The notes: generated by a model not told the origin, from the sequence alone. Counted from the stretch's first letter, positions 33,637-44,420 are shown. The stretch is DNA of 64,000 nt from Fagopyrum homotropicum (GCA_033239125.1 BSWB01000005.1:137202494-137266493); one strand, 5' to 3'. Made by a program: numbers and translations.

Positions 33637-33835
33637 TGCCGACTAATTCAAACAATTAGCATTGCAAAAACGAACAGACAAGATGTTCAGATTCTACAAG
33701 AATAAATCATACGAACTTGAGGTTTTCAAAAGATTGAAATTGGCGATTACATATATAGTGAGAGTATTTGAGGGAGAGAGAGAGAGAGGGAGGTGGCGGC
33801 GGCTGGGACAATATTGCCGTCGGAAGAGAAGACTA

Positions 33836-33853
33836 CTAGGGTTAGGGTTTTGG
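33836..33853 (-). promoter_or_regulatory. Telo-box of the inverted cluster
   Basis: CTAGGGTTAGGGTTTTGG on + is CCAAAACCCTAACCCTAG on the minus strand, upstream of block S1'. Unlike the + cluster, no TGGGCC/GGGCCC element is seen upstream. The sequence there is CGGTTCGG-rich and repeat-like. The copy may be weaker or silent. Confidence 0.5.
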
Positions 33854-33977
33854 ACCGAGTATCGTACCGTTTCGGTTCGGTCCACACCGATTCAGGCTGA
33901 AATAATAAAATTAAAAAATGTGAAAACTAAATAAAAAAATTTATTTTTTAATCTATACGAAACGAATATAATATTGA

Positions 33978-34020
33978 CTAGTGCATAACCCGCACCTTGT
34001 GCGAGTATGTTTATATTGAA
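33978..34020 (-). mobile_element. Helitron 3' terminus (minus strand)
   Basis: On the minus strand the sequence reads CTCGCACAAGGTGCGGG, TTATGCA, CTAG, then T. This is a Helitron 3' end with the subterminal hairpin (one mismatch). The matching 5' end was not established. A TCTATTATTATTATTA stretch (reverse of about 41232-41250) is a weak candidate but lacks the expected A in front. Confidence 0.6.
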
Positions 34021-34110
34021 TATTTTGAGTAATATGTCATGAGTGGTGCGAACTAAAAGAATATTGGACTAATAAGGTAAGTGGGTTTTTTCAGTTTTTA
34101 TTATACTAAG

Positions 34111-35261
34111 GCTGTGTTTGGCAAAAAAAATTAAAACACTAGTGTATGTGTTTTGTAGTGTTTTTGGTTGTGTTTTGTGTTTGTTGTAGTGTTTTTATAA
34201 TACGAAACACTAGTGCGTGTTTGGCATGCCGAGTGTTTTTTTCAGAGTAGTTTTTAATCAAAACGACTATTATACCCCTATGTATCATCAAAATTACATT
34301 TTCTAACATGCCTTATTAACCCTCTTCTCAACTGAAATTTTTAACAGAGAAGTGCCATTGCTTCGTTGCCGACTGAAGAACTTAGGTCTCTTGCTCGTCG
34401 TTCGTGCTGAATCCCACAAATCAGGTACTTGTTCTTGTACTAGCTCGATAAGATTACATTGTTGAATCTCGTTCATTGACATTGCTGAAGAACCTAGGTC
34501 TCTCCCTCTTCTCACAAATCAGGAAGATTACATTGCTGAATCTCGTTCATTCGTCGTTGCTGGATCTCGTTAATTGACTTATCTGAATCCCACAAATCAG
34601 GAAGACGACAGAGAGAGGTGAATAGCCGGCAAATCGACTTATCTAAATCTCGTTCATTCTTCGTTGCTTGATCTCGTTAATTGACTTATCTGAATCTTGT
34701 TCATTCTTCGTTCGTGCTGAATCCCACAAATCAGGAAGACGACAAAGAGAGGTGAATAGCCGGAAAATCGATGGTATCTCCTTGCCAATATTAGGGTTTG
34801 AGAGTGGAGACTATTTCCTGGTAGAGAGATCATCAATCGAAACTCAGGAAAAATCCCGATTGAAGAATTGAAAGAAGAGGGAGTAGATAGATAAACAAAC
34901 CTGTCGAAGATGACACCGACGCCGTAGTGAGAGTAGACTGAAAGGGAAGAGGGAGGCGAAACCGGAGACTGCCGAGAAGCTCTGCTCGTCGATGAGTCGG
35001 GTCCAAAATGGTGTCCAAGGAGAGAGAGCGTTCTTCTTATAGTTGGTAGGAGATGTTAATAAAACGAACAGTAAGGACATTTGTGTATTTTTGTTTGTAA
35101 AAACACTCCCCCAGAAACACAAACCCTTCTTTTTTTACGGTTTTAAAAACACTCAAGAAAAACCATTACACTAGTGTTATTTTATCAACCAAACACTTAG
35201 CAAATTGTTAAACACTATCAAACACTAGTTTACACTAGTGTTTTGTGTGTGCCAAACACAC
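34111..35261. mobile_element. hAT-like non-autonomous insertion in the left arm
   Basis: The ends TGTGTTTGGCA and TGCCAAACACA are inverted repeats, and subterminal CACTAGTG and TAGTGTTTT motifs recur on both sides. ACTAAG is repeated at 34105-34110 and 35262-35267. The extended 8-mers ATACTAAG and ACACTAAG differ by one base, which fits an aged 8-bp hAT duplication. The other palindrome arm (reverse of about 40418-40440) shows the empty site TATACTAAG followed by TTGGCCTATTG. The interior has local repeats built on GAATCCCACAAATCAGG and no transposase. Confidence 0.65.
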
Positions 35262-36009
35262 ACTAAGTAGACCTATTGTATTTTTCAATTAACTAAGTGT
35301 ACCCCATTTAATTTTTTACTGTTCAATATATTGAAACCCTAAATCAAAACGCTTCAGATACCTCTCCCTCTCCGTTCTCCGACTTGTGAACGCAACCATC
35401 CATCTCCCTCTCCATTCTCTGAATCACATATGGTGATACCATTGAATCTCCGTTCTCTGACTTGTGAACGCAACCCATCCATCTCCCTCTCCGTTCTTTG
35501 AATCCCATATCCGACGGAGGCGGCGAAGGCTTCGTAGCACTGAAGGCGACGAAGGTTTCTTTGAATCTCAACTTCTTCTTCAAGACGATAAATTAGGTTT
35601 TTGTAGGCAAGGTTTCGTAGCACTATAGCAAGTGTATCGGTTGAGATCCGACGGAGGCGGAGAAGAACCTGGTAGAGGCAGCGAAGAACCATTCTCTACA
35701 ACCAAGATCTAGATCTAGATCTTATAATGAGCCACTGCCTCCACCGGGATCGGAGCACCTCCTCATTACCGGCGACTCCATCTTCATTGTAATTAATTAT
35801 AAACCCTACTATATATTATCTACAAATTGATTTACATTTGGACATCTTTGTAACCTAGATCTGGTTTGTCACGTGACAAGGGGTCATGAGGAAGGGTTTA
35901 GACTCCGGGAAGCGCTAGCGGTGGAGGTAGGATATGAAGAGCGGGTACGGGAAATCCGGAGGTCTGTAGGCAGGCTTGGAGCAACGTAGATCTAGATTTG
36001 GCCTCGTTA

Positions 36010-36330
36010 TTACCTTCGACAACGAGCTCGTCTTCCTCTGGGTGGTGAGAAGTATCTTAAGCAATCGTCTCCAAAGTCAAAGGAACATATCAAATGATTA
36101 GGTCGGGAACCAATAGCATGGTCCAAGATCCAATGGAGAGCGCTGTTAACAAAGCACCCGGGTAGTTTAGAAGGTATTGTGCATGGTGCATCACCGATTC
36201 TCCTCCATGTATTAATGCTCACACCAAAATCATATTATCTGCATGAGTATCCTTTTCATGGAAGATTCTTAGGATCTTGTATACCTTTGTCATCGGAGAA
36301 TAGCCAAACCCGGCTACAACACTTGTCATC
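36010..36330 (-). pseudogene. F-box-associated domain fragment, left-arm copy
   Basis: The minus strand encodes NTWRRIGDAPCTIPSKLPGC, then FVNSALHWILDH and FGDDCLRYF. These are typical of the F-box-associated (FBA) interaction domain of plant F-box proteins, which bind substrates of SCF ubiquitin ligases. Compared with the right-arm copy, a ~14-base deletion before the NTWRR motif breaks the frame. There is no F-box and no start or end of a gene, so this is a captured fragment. Confidence 0.7.
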
Positions 36331-36350
36331 TGAAACAGTGTCTAGTATGT

Positions 36351-36839
36351 AATTTTGGTAGGAAAAATTATGGTATATAATTTTGGTAGTAAAATATTCT
36401 GGTATGAAAGTTTATGGTAAAAATTCTGGTATGAAAAATTCTGGTGTAAAATTCTGGTATGAAATTTTGATATGAAATTCTGGTATGAAAAATTCTGATA
36501 TGAACTTCTCATATAAACTTCTTGTATGAACTTTTGGTATGAAAATTTTCAAGTATGAAAAATTTTCTTTATTATTTTCTTTTTTATATTCTGGAATGAA
36601 TTTCTGTTATGAAAACTTTCATACCAGAAAATTTTCATACCAGAAGTTCATACCAGAATTTTTTCATACCAGAATTTTCATACCGAAAATTATAATACCA
36701 GAATTTCATACCACAATATTTCATACAAGAATTTCATACCAGAATTTTTCATACTAAAATTTTTACCATAAATTTTCATACTAGAATTTTTTACTACCAA
36801 AATTACATGCCAGAAATTTTCCTACCAAAATTATATACC
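36351..36839. repeat. Palindromic centre of short TTCTGGTATGAAA repeats
   Basis: About fifteen copies of a 13-16-base unit run in one orientation on the left and as the reverse complement (TTTCATACCAGAA) on the right, with the switch near 36610. Non-coding. Confidence 0.85.
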
Positions 36840-36852
36840 AAACACTACTTCA

Positions 36853-37182
36853 TATGACAATGTTGTAGCCGGATTTGGCTATTCTCCGAGGACAAAGGTA
36901 TACAAGGTCCTAAGAATCTTCCATGAAAAGGATACTCATGCAGATAAACTGTTTGATGATATATATGATTTCGGTGTGAGCAATAATACATGGAGGAGAA
37001 TTGGTGATGCACCATGCACAATACCTTCTAAACTACCCGGGTGCTTTGCTAACAACGCTCTCCATTGGATCTTGGACCATTCTACTGGTTCCCGACCTAA
37101 TCATTTGATATGTTCCTCTGACTTTGGAGACGAATGCTTCAGATATTTCTCACCACCCGGAGGAAGACGGACTCGTTGTTGA
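36853..37182 (+). pseudogene. F-box-associated domain fragment, right-arm copy
   Basis: An open stretch of ~110 codons reads YDNVVAGFGYSPRTKVYKVL, then YDFGVSNNTWRRIGDAPC and LHWILDH. That is the order of FBA-domain landmarks in plant F-box proteins. It lacks the N-terminal F-box and stops at 37180-37182. It is the inverse of the left-arm copy and remains open, so it is the better-preserved copy. It is probably a fragment captured by the element. Confidence 0.75.
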
Positions 37183-39212
37183 AGGCAATAGTGAGGCCAG
37201 ATCTAGATCTAGATTCACGTTGCTCCAATCCTGCCTACAAACCGCCAGATTCCCCATACCCTCTCTTCATCTCCTACCTCCGCCGCCAACGTCTCCTGGA
37301 GTCCAAGCCCTTTCTCATGACCCCCTATCACGTGACCTACCAAATCGAGGTTACAAAGATGTCCAAATGTAAATCAATTTGTAGATAATATATAGTAGGG
37401 TTTATAATTAACTAGTTTATAGCCCGCATCTTGTGCGGGTATATTTTATATATTTGATATTTTTTAAGTAAAATGTTATTATCACGGCAAAGTGCGGGTA
37501 TATTTATATATTTAATATTTTTTTAGTACAATGTCATTATCACGTCTATATATGTGAAACATATTTATGAAACACTAATGATATGATCCTAATTATGGTC
37601 GACTTTAATTCAATTATTATATAAGACACAACTTCGTTTTAGGTTTATAGATATGAGTATATGACCCTAATTATGTCCAATGCTCACTCACATATTGATT
37701 TTTTGGCCTCAAAATTTACACAAACAAATAAGTTGGGTAAACAAATGAAACTATAACATAAACGCAGATTTGACCGGAAAATTTAAAATTGGATAATCTA
37801 AATTTTGAAAGATATCGAATTCTAAAACCGTAAAATCATATAACAAACATAAAGATATGAGAAGCCAAAAAAATAACAAATCGGAATATTCTTTAAAAAG
37901 AATTTTTAACAACTTGAAAGATAACATAAACATAAATTTAAATAGCATTTTTTATTAAAAAAAATAAGCAAATTATAAAATAGTTAGAAGATGATAAATT
38001 TTTTTAACAAATTTGAAGATTTATGAGGACACATATATGAAGAATATCAATAAAATAGAATTTTAAATATCAAAATATGTTAACAAATTGAAAGATAACA
38101 GAAATCAAATATTTAGGTTTAGCAATCTTTTGTAACAAAATCCAAAGTTTTTAAAAATGGCAATATATTTACCAAAAATCAGATAGTATTTAATATTAAA
38201 AGATACCCAATTTATTAAAATACTTTTATATAAAAAGGAATTTGAAAATAAACATATCATTACAAATTGGAAGATAAATTAACATAAAACTTAAAAAGCA
38301 TACTACTTCTTTAAAATAATGTCTAGATTTTTTATGAACACAATATTAAAATAAAAGTTTTTTTATATAGGATAAAAAACTCAATTTAAACTTTTTTTTT
38401 TTTAAAGAATGTCTAGATTTTTTTTTTTTAGAATTTTAATATATCAACGAATTTTTTTAAAATGTAAAGTTTTTAGCATAACCACCATTCGATTTATAAT
38501 ATCTAAATTTTGAAGAAAAAAACAAAATAAATTTATTGAATAAATATTTGGTAAATTTATATTTTAAAAAATAAATCTTTAAATGCATCTAACTCTCCGG
38601 AGCATAATATGATATATTAATTTATTAAACCTATTTCGGAATTAATTGATGAATTAATTGTAGGATAGTAAACTGAAAATTAAAATGTAATTTTTGTTAG
38701 AAAAAAAAAAAAAGATGAAATTTTTTTAATTAGAAACGTAATACTGATCCACAAGAGAGTTAATCGTGTAAATTTTACATTTAAAAAACCCAACAATAAT
38801 GGCAAACAATACCAGCAAGAAGATACCATAACTCTCTTAATATTTAAATATTTAAATAATAAAACTTAAACCAAAAGCCACGGTGACTATGCATTACCGT
38901 AATAGGGCAGTGGTCTAGGGCAGTACCTATCATAATTGCTATTTTGACATTTACTTAAACCAAAAGCCACGAGGAACTTCTAGTTTTTTTTTGCTATATA
39001 CACGTGGCTATCCAACAAACAGACTGAAATCAAACTAATTATTTGAACCAAGATCGAAATGGTTTCAGCGAATAGCAATTATGAAATTACAACATAATGA
39101 AATCAAAATTTAATTTACAAACAAACAATTATGATAAGCTGAGAATCAAACTATTTATATATAAACGAAGTAAATCAAGCACATATCTCTACGAGAACGA
39201 ATCAATGAGGAT

Positions 39213-39314
39213 GATAATAGGTTAAGAGAAGAATAGCAAAGCAGCCGATAATAGGTTAAGAGAAGAATAGCAAAACAACCGATAATAGGTTAAGAGAAGA
39301 ATAAGAAAGCAGCG
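39213..39314. repeat. Three tandem copies of a 34-bp unit inside the Helitron
   Basis: GATAATAGGTTAAGAGAAGA followed by ATAGCAAARCARCC repeats three times with few changes. Confidence 0.85.
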
Positions 39315-39498
39315 GATACAATTTTACGTTATGGAGTAGAATATTTAGAATATTTATAGAATAGAAATCGTAGGAATTGTGTTGTGGAATTTTCAAGTAT
39401 CTGATAAGAACGTAAAAAAAGATATTTAGGTAGATTTTTTATACTGATTAATAATTATTCTAAATAATAAAAATAAAAAAGGAGATTTGGCTATAATC

Positions 39499-39840
39499 TA
39501 TAAAATCTTGGAGAACCTCCAACAAAAAAAAGTTACATACAATTTTGAATATCAGTATGTTAGTTTAGTAAAAAAAGAGTTTCTGGCTTAAAAATAAAGA
39601 TTTATTGGCCTATAAAATATTGGAGAATCTCCAACAAAAAAAAAGTTACGTACAATTTTGAATATCAGTATGTTAGTTTAGTAAAAAAGAGTTTATGGCT
39701 TAAAAAATAAAGATTTATTGGCTTGTAAAATATTGGAGAATCTCCAACAAAAAAAGTTACATACAATTTTGAACAACAGTATGTTAATTTAGTAAAAAAA
39801 GATTTTCTGGCTTAAAAAATAAAGATTTATTGGCCAAAAA
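39499..39840. repeat. Three tandem copies of a ~112-bp unit inside the Helitron
   Basis: Each copy contains TTGGAGAAYCTCCAACAAAA, a perfect short palindrome, then GTTACRTACAATTTTGAA and TAAAGATTTATTGGC. Near its 5' end a Helitron often carries such arrays. They also create repeated small hairpins. Confidence 0.85.
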
Positions 39841-40465
39841 AATGTGGGAGCTCTATTTGATCGCTGCTTTCACAGCGTGCCACGTCATCAAATCATGCAC
39901 TCTCTTTTAGTATGTATAATAGATAATAGATTACAATGAAGATGGAGTCGTCGGTAACGAGGAGGTGCTCCGATCCCGGTGGAGGTAGTGGCTCACTATA
40001 AGATCTATATCTAGATCTTGGTTGCAGAGAATGGTTCTTCGCCGCCTCCGTCGGATCTCAACTGATGCACTTGCTACAGTGCTACGAAACCTTTCCTACA
40101 AAAACCCTAATTTATCGACTTGAAGAAGAAGTTGAGATTCAAAGAAACCTTCGAAACCTTCGCCGCCTCCGTCGGATTTGTGATTCAAAGAACGGAGAGA
40201 GAGATGGATGAGTTGCGTTCACAAGTCAGAGAACAGAGATTCAATAGTATCACCATATGTGATTAAGAGAATAGAGAGGGAGATGGTTGGGTTGCGTTCA
40301 CAAGTCAGAGAACGAAGGGGGAGAGGTATTTGAAGCGTTGATTTAGGGTTTCAATATATTGAACCTTAAAAATTAAACGGGGTACACTTAGTTAATTGGA
40401 AAATACAATAGGCCAACTTAGTATAATATAAACTGAAAAAAGCCTACTTACCTAATTGACCCACA

Positions 40466-41284
40466 ATTTTTTAAAAACAAACAGAAACGTCATCTGGTTA
40501 TAAGAGTAATTCTTGTTTTAGTATGTATTTTTTTATTAAAACAATACAAACATAAAATTCTATTATTTATTTACAAAATAAAAAAATAATATTTTTTTTG
40601 CATAAAATAAACAGAAATGCGAGTATGAATTTCATTAACTTTACCATTTTAGATTCATTTTAGATTCGTTATGAAGGATTTGGTTATTGTCAATTGATTA
40701 TAAAATGGTTTATATGTTTTATTAGAGTAATTCTTTTTTTTTGAATGAGTTCCTTTATTAAAAGCAACATGAAACCAAGTCTAAAAGTGAAATATTTGTA
40801 ACAGTAATCGAAATGTCTTTTTAAAATAAAATGGATACGGAATGAAAAGTAATTTAAAAGACGAACAAATCGATTTATTACTAAAAAATAAAAATATTGT
40901 TAGTTTATAAATGTTACTTACAAAAAACAGTAAAAGATTTATATGCTTTAGTAAAAAGTTTTTAAAAAATCGGAAATTAGTTTAATTAAAAATTGAAAAT
41001 CAGCTTAATCATCATAAAAGTTTTAAAATATTTGTAATAACATATTATTAAAAAAAAATTTAAAATCTAGATCCAGATTCTACTTTCACGATAAAGACGC
41101 CAGTTAGTTTTAAAATAATTTATATACTTTAGTAAAAAAAGATATATTGACTTAATTTGTTATTTAGTAAAAGATTTAATTCGAGAAAAATTATGGAGGC
41201 GCCATATTAGCATTAGTGTCGTCTGTTTTAATAATAATAATAATAATAGACGACCAAATACTACATCCTCCACGTTGAACATTC
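40466..41284. other. AT-rich gene-free stretch with an (AAT)n run
   Basis: No gene is seen. 41229-41249 is a short (ATA)n microsatellite. Confidence 0.4.
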
Positions 41285-41301
41285 AACTACAAAGCCTACA
41301 A

Positions 41302-43293
41302 GGAACAGAATGAAAACCCTAGTCCCCTTCCAAGGAACGCGCTTCCCAAGCGCTCAATAAACCCCTCGGAACCGCCGCCGCCACAAGCAAGAAAACCTAG
41401 AAATCGCTCAGCACCGCCTCTCCTCTGCTATGGATTTGCTTCCGGGCTCCCCTTCGCACTCACTCTGTTAAGCGATCTCTTTCGCCTATTAATTTCTGAA
41501 CTCAAATACTCCTTCAATGGCACACAAAGAAATGATAAACCCTGCCGGTGTCGGATTTACAGCGGTGACTGGCGGCGGCGTTGTAGAGGGAGATTGTACA
41601 AGATGCCTCTGCGGAGATTTGCGCTAGGGTTTTCGGCCGCCTCTCTGCGTTCCCGTCCTCTGAACATCCCTGCTTTTTCAAGCTCGATCCACTGTAAACG
41701 GCGATACAAAATCAAAGGCTGATTCGTTGACATGAATCTTCTTCAAGATCTTTCAAGTATGACTCAATCTAATCTATGGTCCATGACTACTATCCAAACT
41801 CTGACTCTATTTCTGCTAGACCAACATAACAAATCTTCCAGGAGATAGAAACCCTAACAACAAGCTGGATATGAATCAACCAACAAAACAATTCTTTTTG
41901 TGCCTACAGTTTGATGTTTTTAGATTATTGAAGTTCAATGTGATGTTTTGGTGCTTCTCTTCTGTTAAATGTGAAAGACGGTTTTTAACAAATTCCTCAG
42001 AGCACAACGTCAAAACCCAAAAAACAACAAGAAAGGGAAGATGCGAAAGGGAAGATTCGAAATGATATTCAGGTTGTCTCTAACCTTTTTTCATTTCATT
42101 GATGAATATGAATCAACTTTTCCATATACCTTAATTTTCTGCATCAATCTATGGAATATAGTTCTCTCTTCTTGCAGTTCCAACCTTACTCAACACTTTG
42201 TTCATTTCTGTCTGTACAACTATCAAGATGGATCCCAAGAGAAACCAAGGCCATGCCGGTGACCATCAATTATAAGTTGAAATGGAGATAAAAGGTTGGA
42301 ACAAAGCTACTCACGTGCTAGTATACCAGAGTAAACAACAAAACATGTCAATCAACTCAAAGAGCAATACAAAGAACAAAACAATTCATGTAATGGTTCA
42401 AAGAAAAAAATACAAGATGTTTTGGGACATTTCTCAAACCAGAAATTTTACTAAATCATGCAGGAAGTTCTCTCTCTGTGATGGTACTAATATGGATGTG
42501 AAATCCGATGTTTTTAGGTTATGTTGTTTGCAATGCAGTGTACAAATGCTACATAACTCGTGGAAACAAGATGTTTGTCATATTTTGGATGTAGTACGAT
42601 CAAATGTGAATCCAAGAACAAAGTCTTCCAAAGAAGATATGAACAACTATTTTAATTAAGGAGTATAATCCATCTACTAGGAATAACCACAAAATTACTC
42701 AACATTAATGTTATGAATAAGCAAGAAAAAGTTAGCTTTTAAAAATAAATAAATAAATTATTCCAAGCTTTTGGAATCCCGATTTCTTCGTTCCAAAAAT
42801 TATGGGGTGACTTTCCTTTTTTGAAGATGTTTCTCGAGGGTGACCTAAACGATTGTCTTGGAAGATGTCGTAGTCACATGCCCCTGTTGATCGTTGATCG
42901 TGATCGTGGTTGTGTTCGAGGTCTCCGAAGATCCTCCATCTAGGTGGGGGCAACGTCGTGGGATCCACATTTCCGCAGGAGGTATGACATTCCCTAAAAA
43001 AGGTTTATACCATCCTGCTTCCCGGCGGCGAGACACCGCGCCAGTTCATCTAGCCCGTGCCCTCTCCATGCTTTGCTAGCCTCGAGTATTCCGCGTCTTC
43101 TCCAATGGTGTAGTTGTTCCGATGTTTGGACTTTTCTCCTTTTTTCGGTTTTTGCTTGTGGTGATTGTTTTGTTTCCTTTTTTAGTTTTCTTTTTGCATG
43201 ACGGTTTGCCCGTTTTGCCGGTTGTCGGCCTCTCGATACACCAATAATCTTTGGTGTAATCGAGCCTTTTACCTTCGTGATCAAAAAAAAAAA
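41302..43293 (+). mobile_element. Poly(A) retroposon (LINE-derived) with 17-bp TSD
   Basis: Exact direct repeats AACTACAAAGCCTACAA flank the insertion (41285-41301 and 43294-43310). A poly(A) tail (43281-43295) lies before the right repeat. The last ~250 bases (GGTTGTCGGCCTCTCG, TCTTTGGTGTAATCGAGCC) look like a plant LINE 3' untranslated end. The start (AAACCCTAGTCCCC, CCGCCGCCGCC) looks like the 5' leader of a transcript. At ~2 kb it has no reverse transcriptase, so it is internally deleted or chimeric. A 125-codon frame at 42282-42659 is unrecognised. Confidence 0.75.
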
Positions 43294-43310
43294 AACTACA
43301 AAGCCTACAA

Positions 43311-44420
43311 AGACACTTAACAAGAGGTTGGTGGTCATCATAGTTAGTTTGATCTTGATTGTCTTCGTGTACTTGATGTTGGAGTACATATGTACGGGTT
43401 AAAATGAATGCGTAATGGTTAGGAGTTAACAATACTAGTAATTTTGTTGATGCCATGTTTATAACGTGGAAATATGTAAGGTTTTGTAGTGTTTGGTCAA
43501 TCTGGTCATGTATCAGCCGTATGAGAATTTGATAGTGTGTTTTGTTGATGTACGAGTGTTTTTGTGATAGTGGTATTATGTACAAAAATTGGCAAGTATT
43601 GTTGTTGTTTTCGTAAAGTTGTAAGTAATGTACACGCCAATATATTGCCAAAGACACGTCAAATTATATGCGCATGTGAAAGCGCTTATTCATTCACTTG
43701 CATACGCTGCATAAGACGCACAAGGGTTAAAAAAGGTTCCGCTTAACACATGTGTCATATCCGGCGGCCGGCGCGTACCTCTTTGTAAAGAAAAAAAAAG
43801 ACGATTCACTCTTTTTTTCTTCTGTTGATCCTACGTAGAGCTTATACATTCCGGGTAATCCCGGCCCGCCCGTCTGCAAAAACGAATGGGTATAAACAAG
43901 ATGAAAAGCCGGACTATGCCAAAAATTCCGGCCTGGCCGGACAACCAGCCCGGATCCGACAGACTGCAAAGCCCGATTGGGCTGCTTGCCCATCCCATAT
44001 TTAAAAAAATATATATAAGGTTTATAGTTTTTTAATAAACCCTAACGCCCATTTACCCTTAGAAGTCTTCGGCCTTCATTCTTTCTCACTCACTCGACAA
44101 TCGACAACCTTCAACCTCATATAATCAGTGGTTGTCCTTCTCTTTTCTCTCGACAATCACTGGATTCTCTCTCTTAATCTCATATCCAAGCTTCTCTACC
44201 GGCATCTCTCACTTGGTTCTCTCTCCGGATTCTCGAGCTTCAGACTTTGGCGTCTCTCCGAGTTTGGCGTCTCTCTGAGTTCTCTTCTTGTGTTCGACCC
44301 TCGATGCCTCTCTGAGTTTGACCCTCGCCGGATTCTCAAGTTTTTTAGACAGTCAAAAAAGTAAATCCGGGCACCCTGGCCCGGACATCCGGACGGGTAC
44401 AGACATGAATAGACGCCCAT
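43311..44420. other. Unrecognised DNA with a CCGGGC-rich repeat
   Basis: No gene is supported. 43845-43985 and 44355-44440 carry mirrored CCCGGC/GCCGGG-rich sequence and may be the ends of a MITE of ~0.6 kb. Frames on both strands here have no recognisable motif. Confidence 0.3.

Larger units (their letters stand above)
37412..39930 (-). mobile_element. Non-autonomous Helitron, 2519 bp, with empty site in the same window
   Basis: On the minus strand the 5' end is TCTATTATCTATTATACATA (39930 downward). The 3' end is CCCGCACAAGATGCGGG, CTATAAA, CTAG (to 37412). The flanks are A/T: + shows ATAATTAA before 37412 and TTACAATG after 39930. The left palindrome arm contains the uninterrupted CATTGTAATTAATTATAAA (35785-35803), which is the empty site. 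The interior is AT-rich with tandem repeats and no Rep-helicase. Confidence 0.92.
34065..40465. mobile_element. Large palindromic (foldback/MULE-like) element with F-box gene fragments
   Basis: The left arm (34065-36350) is the inverse of the right arm (36840-40465). After removing the insertions at 34111-35261 and 37412-39930 both arms are ~1.1 kb. Matching pieces include GGTAAGTRGGYTTTTTTCAG at the outer ends, TTCAATATATTGAA, the GGTGGAGG...GATCTAGATCT stretches and the F-box-associated fragments. The centre is ~490 bases of mirrored TTCTGGTATGAAA repeats. The outer ends resemble those of the element at 16545-19500. No transposase was recognised. Transcription through it would give a long hairpin RNA. 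Confidence 0.75.

Noticed and set aside
33978..41250. A single 7.3-kb Helitron ending at 33978 and starting at TCTATTATTATTATTA (reverse of 41232-41250), enclosing the palindrome
   Set aside because: The 3' end is good, but the base before the proposed 5' TC is not A and no empty site is available. Kept only as a 3' terminus.
42282..42659. 125-codon + frame as a host gene
   Set aside because: It is contained in a retroposon with a TSD and poly(A) tail. No domain is recognised and there is no splice context.
43076..43657. 193-codon minus frame with a signal-like start
   Set aside because: It runs across the TSD and tail of the 41302-43293 retroposon, so it joins unrelated host and LINE sequence.
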